The notes under the pieces are model-generated. The model had not been told where the DNA came from, made no database searches, and worked only from the letters and a program-made list of their open reading frames with translations. Both the position numbers and the translations under genes were made by a program. DNA of 64,000 nt. Origin: Zunongwangia mangrovi (GTDB lineage Bacteria > Bacteroidota > Bacteroidia > Flavobacteriales > Flavobacteriaceae). The stretch lies in the NCBI RefSeq assembly GCF_900112105.1, contig NZ_FOKV01000001.1:744001-808000 (forward strand), read 5' to 3'. Below are positions 63,049 through 64,000 of the stretch, in pieces (positions within the stretch are counted from its first letter, which is position 1; every line of letters starts with the position of its first letter).

Positions 63049-64000
63049 ATGGACAGATTTTCATTTCTAAATGCCGCGCATACTGCATATTTTGCTGAAT
63101 TATACGACCAATACTTACAATACCCAGATAGCGTAGAGCCCAGTTGGAGGGCTTTTTTTCAGGGTTTTGACTTCGGAATGGAGCAAAACGGCGTTTCTTC
63201 TGAAGTTTTAGGAGAAGCTCCGGTAACGTTTGAGGAAGGCGAAATGCCAGAGCATGTTTACAAGGAATTCCAGGTTATTAGATTGATCGATGGATACCGT
63301 ACACGCGGGCATTTATTCACAAAAACAAACCCTGTTAGGGAAAGAAGACATTACGAACCTTCACTTGATATCGAAAATTTCGGTTTAAGTAAGGATGATT
63401 TAGAGACCACTTTTGGTGCTGGTGATATTTTAGGTCTAGGACCCAAGAAATTAAAAGATATCATTAAGCACTTAGAAAATATATACTGCGACTCTATTGG
63501 AGTAGAGTATATGTTTATAAGAAAGCCTGAAGAGATCGATTGGATTCAGAAAAAACTGAATGTAAACGAAAACCATCCTGAATTTGATACCGATAGAAAA
63601 AAGCAAATATTAAGAAAGCTTAACGAAGCGGTTTCATTTGAAGGATTTTTACATAGAAAATACGTTGGCCAAAAGCGATTCTCCCTAGAAGGAGGTGAAA
63701 CTTTGATTCCTGCCTTAGATGCTTTAATTGAAGGTGCTGCAGAAAAAGGAGTTAAAGACTTTGTAATGGGGATGGCTCACCGTGGTCGTCTAAATACCTT
63801 AACCAACATTTTTGGTAAATCTGCTAAAGATATATTTAGCGAATTTGATGGTAAAGATTACGAGCAGGATATTTTTGATGGTGACGTAAAATATCACCTG
63901 GGTTGGACGTCTTGCCGTCAGACAAATAGTGGTAAAGAGATCAATATCAATATTGCTCCAAACCCATCACATTTAGAGACCGTTGGCCCTGTTGTAGAAG
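63049..64000 (+). CDS. sucA: 2-oxoglutarate dehydrogenase E1 component, N-terminal part (3' end outside window)
   Basis: The frame starts with an ATG at 63049 and is open to the window edge (317 codons). E1 is the thiamine-diphosphate-dependent subunit that decarboxylates 2-oxoglutarate and passes the succinyl group to E2. The N terminus (FLNAAHTAYFAELYDQYLQ, YPDSVEPSWRAFFQGF) is typical of the E2-binding segment. LIDGYRTRGHLFTKTNP, RKYVGQKRFSLEGGETLIP and MGMAHRGRLNTL (H244) are family motifs. The TCA cycle is therefore represented at both ends of the window. The E2 gene would be expected downstream. Confidence 0.96.
   Translation, partial: MDRFSFLNAAHTAYFAELYDQYLQYPDSVEPSWRAFFQGFDFGMEQNGVSSEVLGEAPVTFEEGEMPEHVYKEFQVIRLIDGYRTRGHLFTKTNPVRERRHYEPSLDIENFGLSKDDLETTFGAGDILGLGPKKLKDIIKHLENIYCDSIGVEYMFIRKPEEIDWIQKKLNVNENHPEFDTDRKKQILRKLNEAVSFEGFLHRKYVGQKRFSLEGGETLIPALDALIEGAAEKGVKDFVMGMAHRGRLNTLTNIFGKSAKDIFSEFDGKDYEQDIFDGDVKYHLGWTSCRQTNSGKEININIAPNPSHLETVGPVVE

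Noticed and set aside
1-64000. CRISPR array, tRNA/rRNA genes, prophage or insertion sequence
   Set aside because: No regularly spaced direct repeats, tRNA T-loop signatures or transposase/integrase genes were recognised by eye. A tRNAscan-SE and ISfinder run would settle it.

Overview
The window looks like chromosome from a marine Flavobacteriaceae bacterium (phylum Bacteroidota). The evidence is the AT-rich coding, several promoters with the Bacteroidota -7 box TAnnTTTG (three of them with a TTG or TTTG box 19-20 bp upstream), the general absence of strong Shine-Dalgarno sequences, and the gene content: DUF4374, DUF4212, carboxypeptidase-like regulatory domains, TonB receptor and PdeM. A genus in the Zunongwangia/Gramella/Salegentibacter group is a guess. 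No rRNA, tRNA, CRISPR array, prophage or insertion sequence was recognised.

Layout. 1-1.9 kb: the end of sdhA and all of sdhB (succinate dehydrogenase). 2-7 kb: a methionine-type aminotransferase, an orphan pdeM nuclease, a TspO-like membrane protein and a large unrecognised cysteine-rich protein with nitronate-monooxygenase-like motifs. 7.3-10.3 kb: an FAD disulfide-reductase homologue, an SDR and a DoxX protein, separated by a repeated intergenic element. 10.6-14 kb: mfd with a near-leaderless promoter. 14-17.5 kb: a YeeZ-like NAD-binding protein and an M28 peptidase with a large membrane domain. 17.7-22.5 kb: a CBS protein, a zinc-ribbon protein, a CHAP/peptidoglycan-binding hydrolase, DUF4174, a C1 peptidase lipoprotein, and a GyrI-like/unknown/OsmC operon. 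22.8-31.3 kb: an S9 dipeptidyl-peptidase, then a five-gene operon ending in a membrane-anchored MutS-like ATPase, then a kelch protein and a DoxX-like protein. 31.5-36.9 kb: a tail-less SSB, a VC_2705-type sodium symporter with its DUF4212 partner, DUF3861, an HDAC-family deacetylase and a secreted protein. 37-44.7 kb: metG, lipoproteins, YraN and an M13 peptidase. 44.8-50.3 kb: SDR-type threonine dehydrogenase, a DUF4374 lipoprotein and TonB receptor operon with a Fur-like palindrome in its promoter, and a cold-shock protein. 50.3-54.8 kb: a CLC channel with CBS domains, aspS and a MORN-type protein. 55-61.7 kb: a tetR-tolC-adaptor-RND efflux operon with a clear TetR-type operator. 61.8-64 kb: a polyprenyl synthetase and the start of sucA.

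Most of the window is housekeeping metabolism plus cell-envelope genes. Its least ordinary content lies between genes. There are three dispersed repeat families: a two- to three-hairpin element with five copies between 17.5 and 55 kb, an AGTAGTTAGA-bounded element that fills almost whole intergenic spaces between 4.7 and 15.2 kb, and short TGTCA-type REP palindromes. The coding regions worth a second look are the unknown protein at 5156-6946, the XusAB-like receptor/lipoprotein pair, and the efflux operon operator. I found no convincing undescribed multi-gene system.
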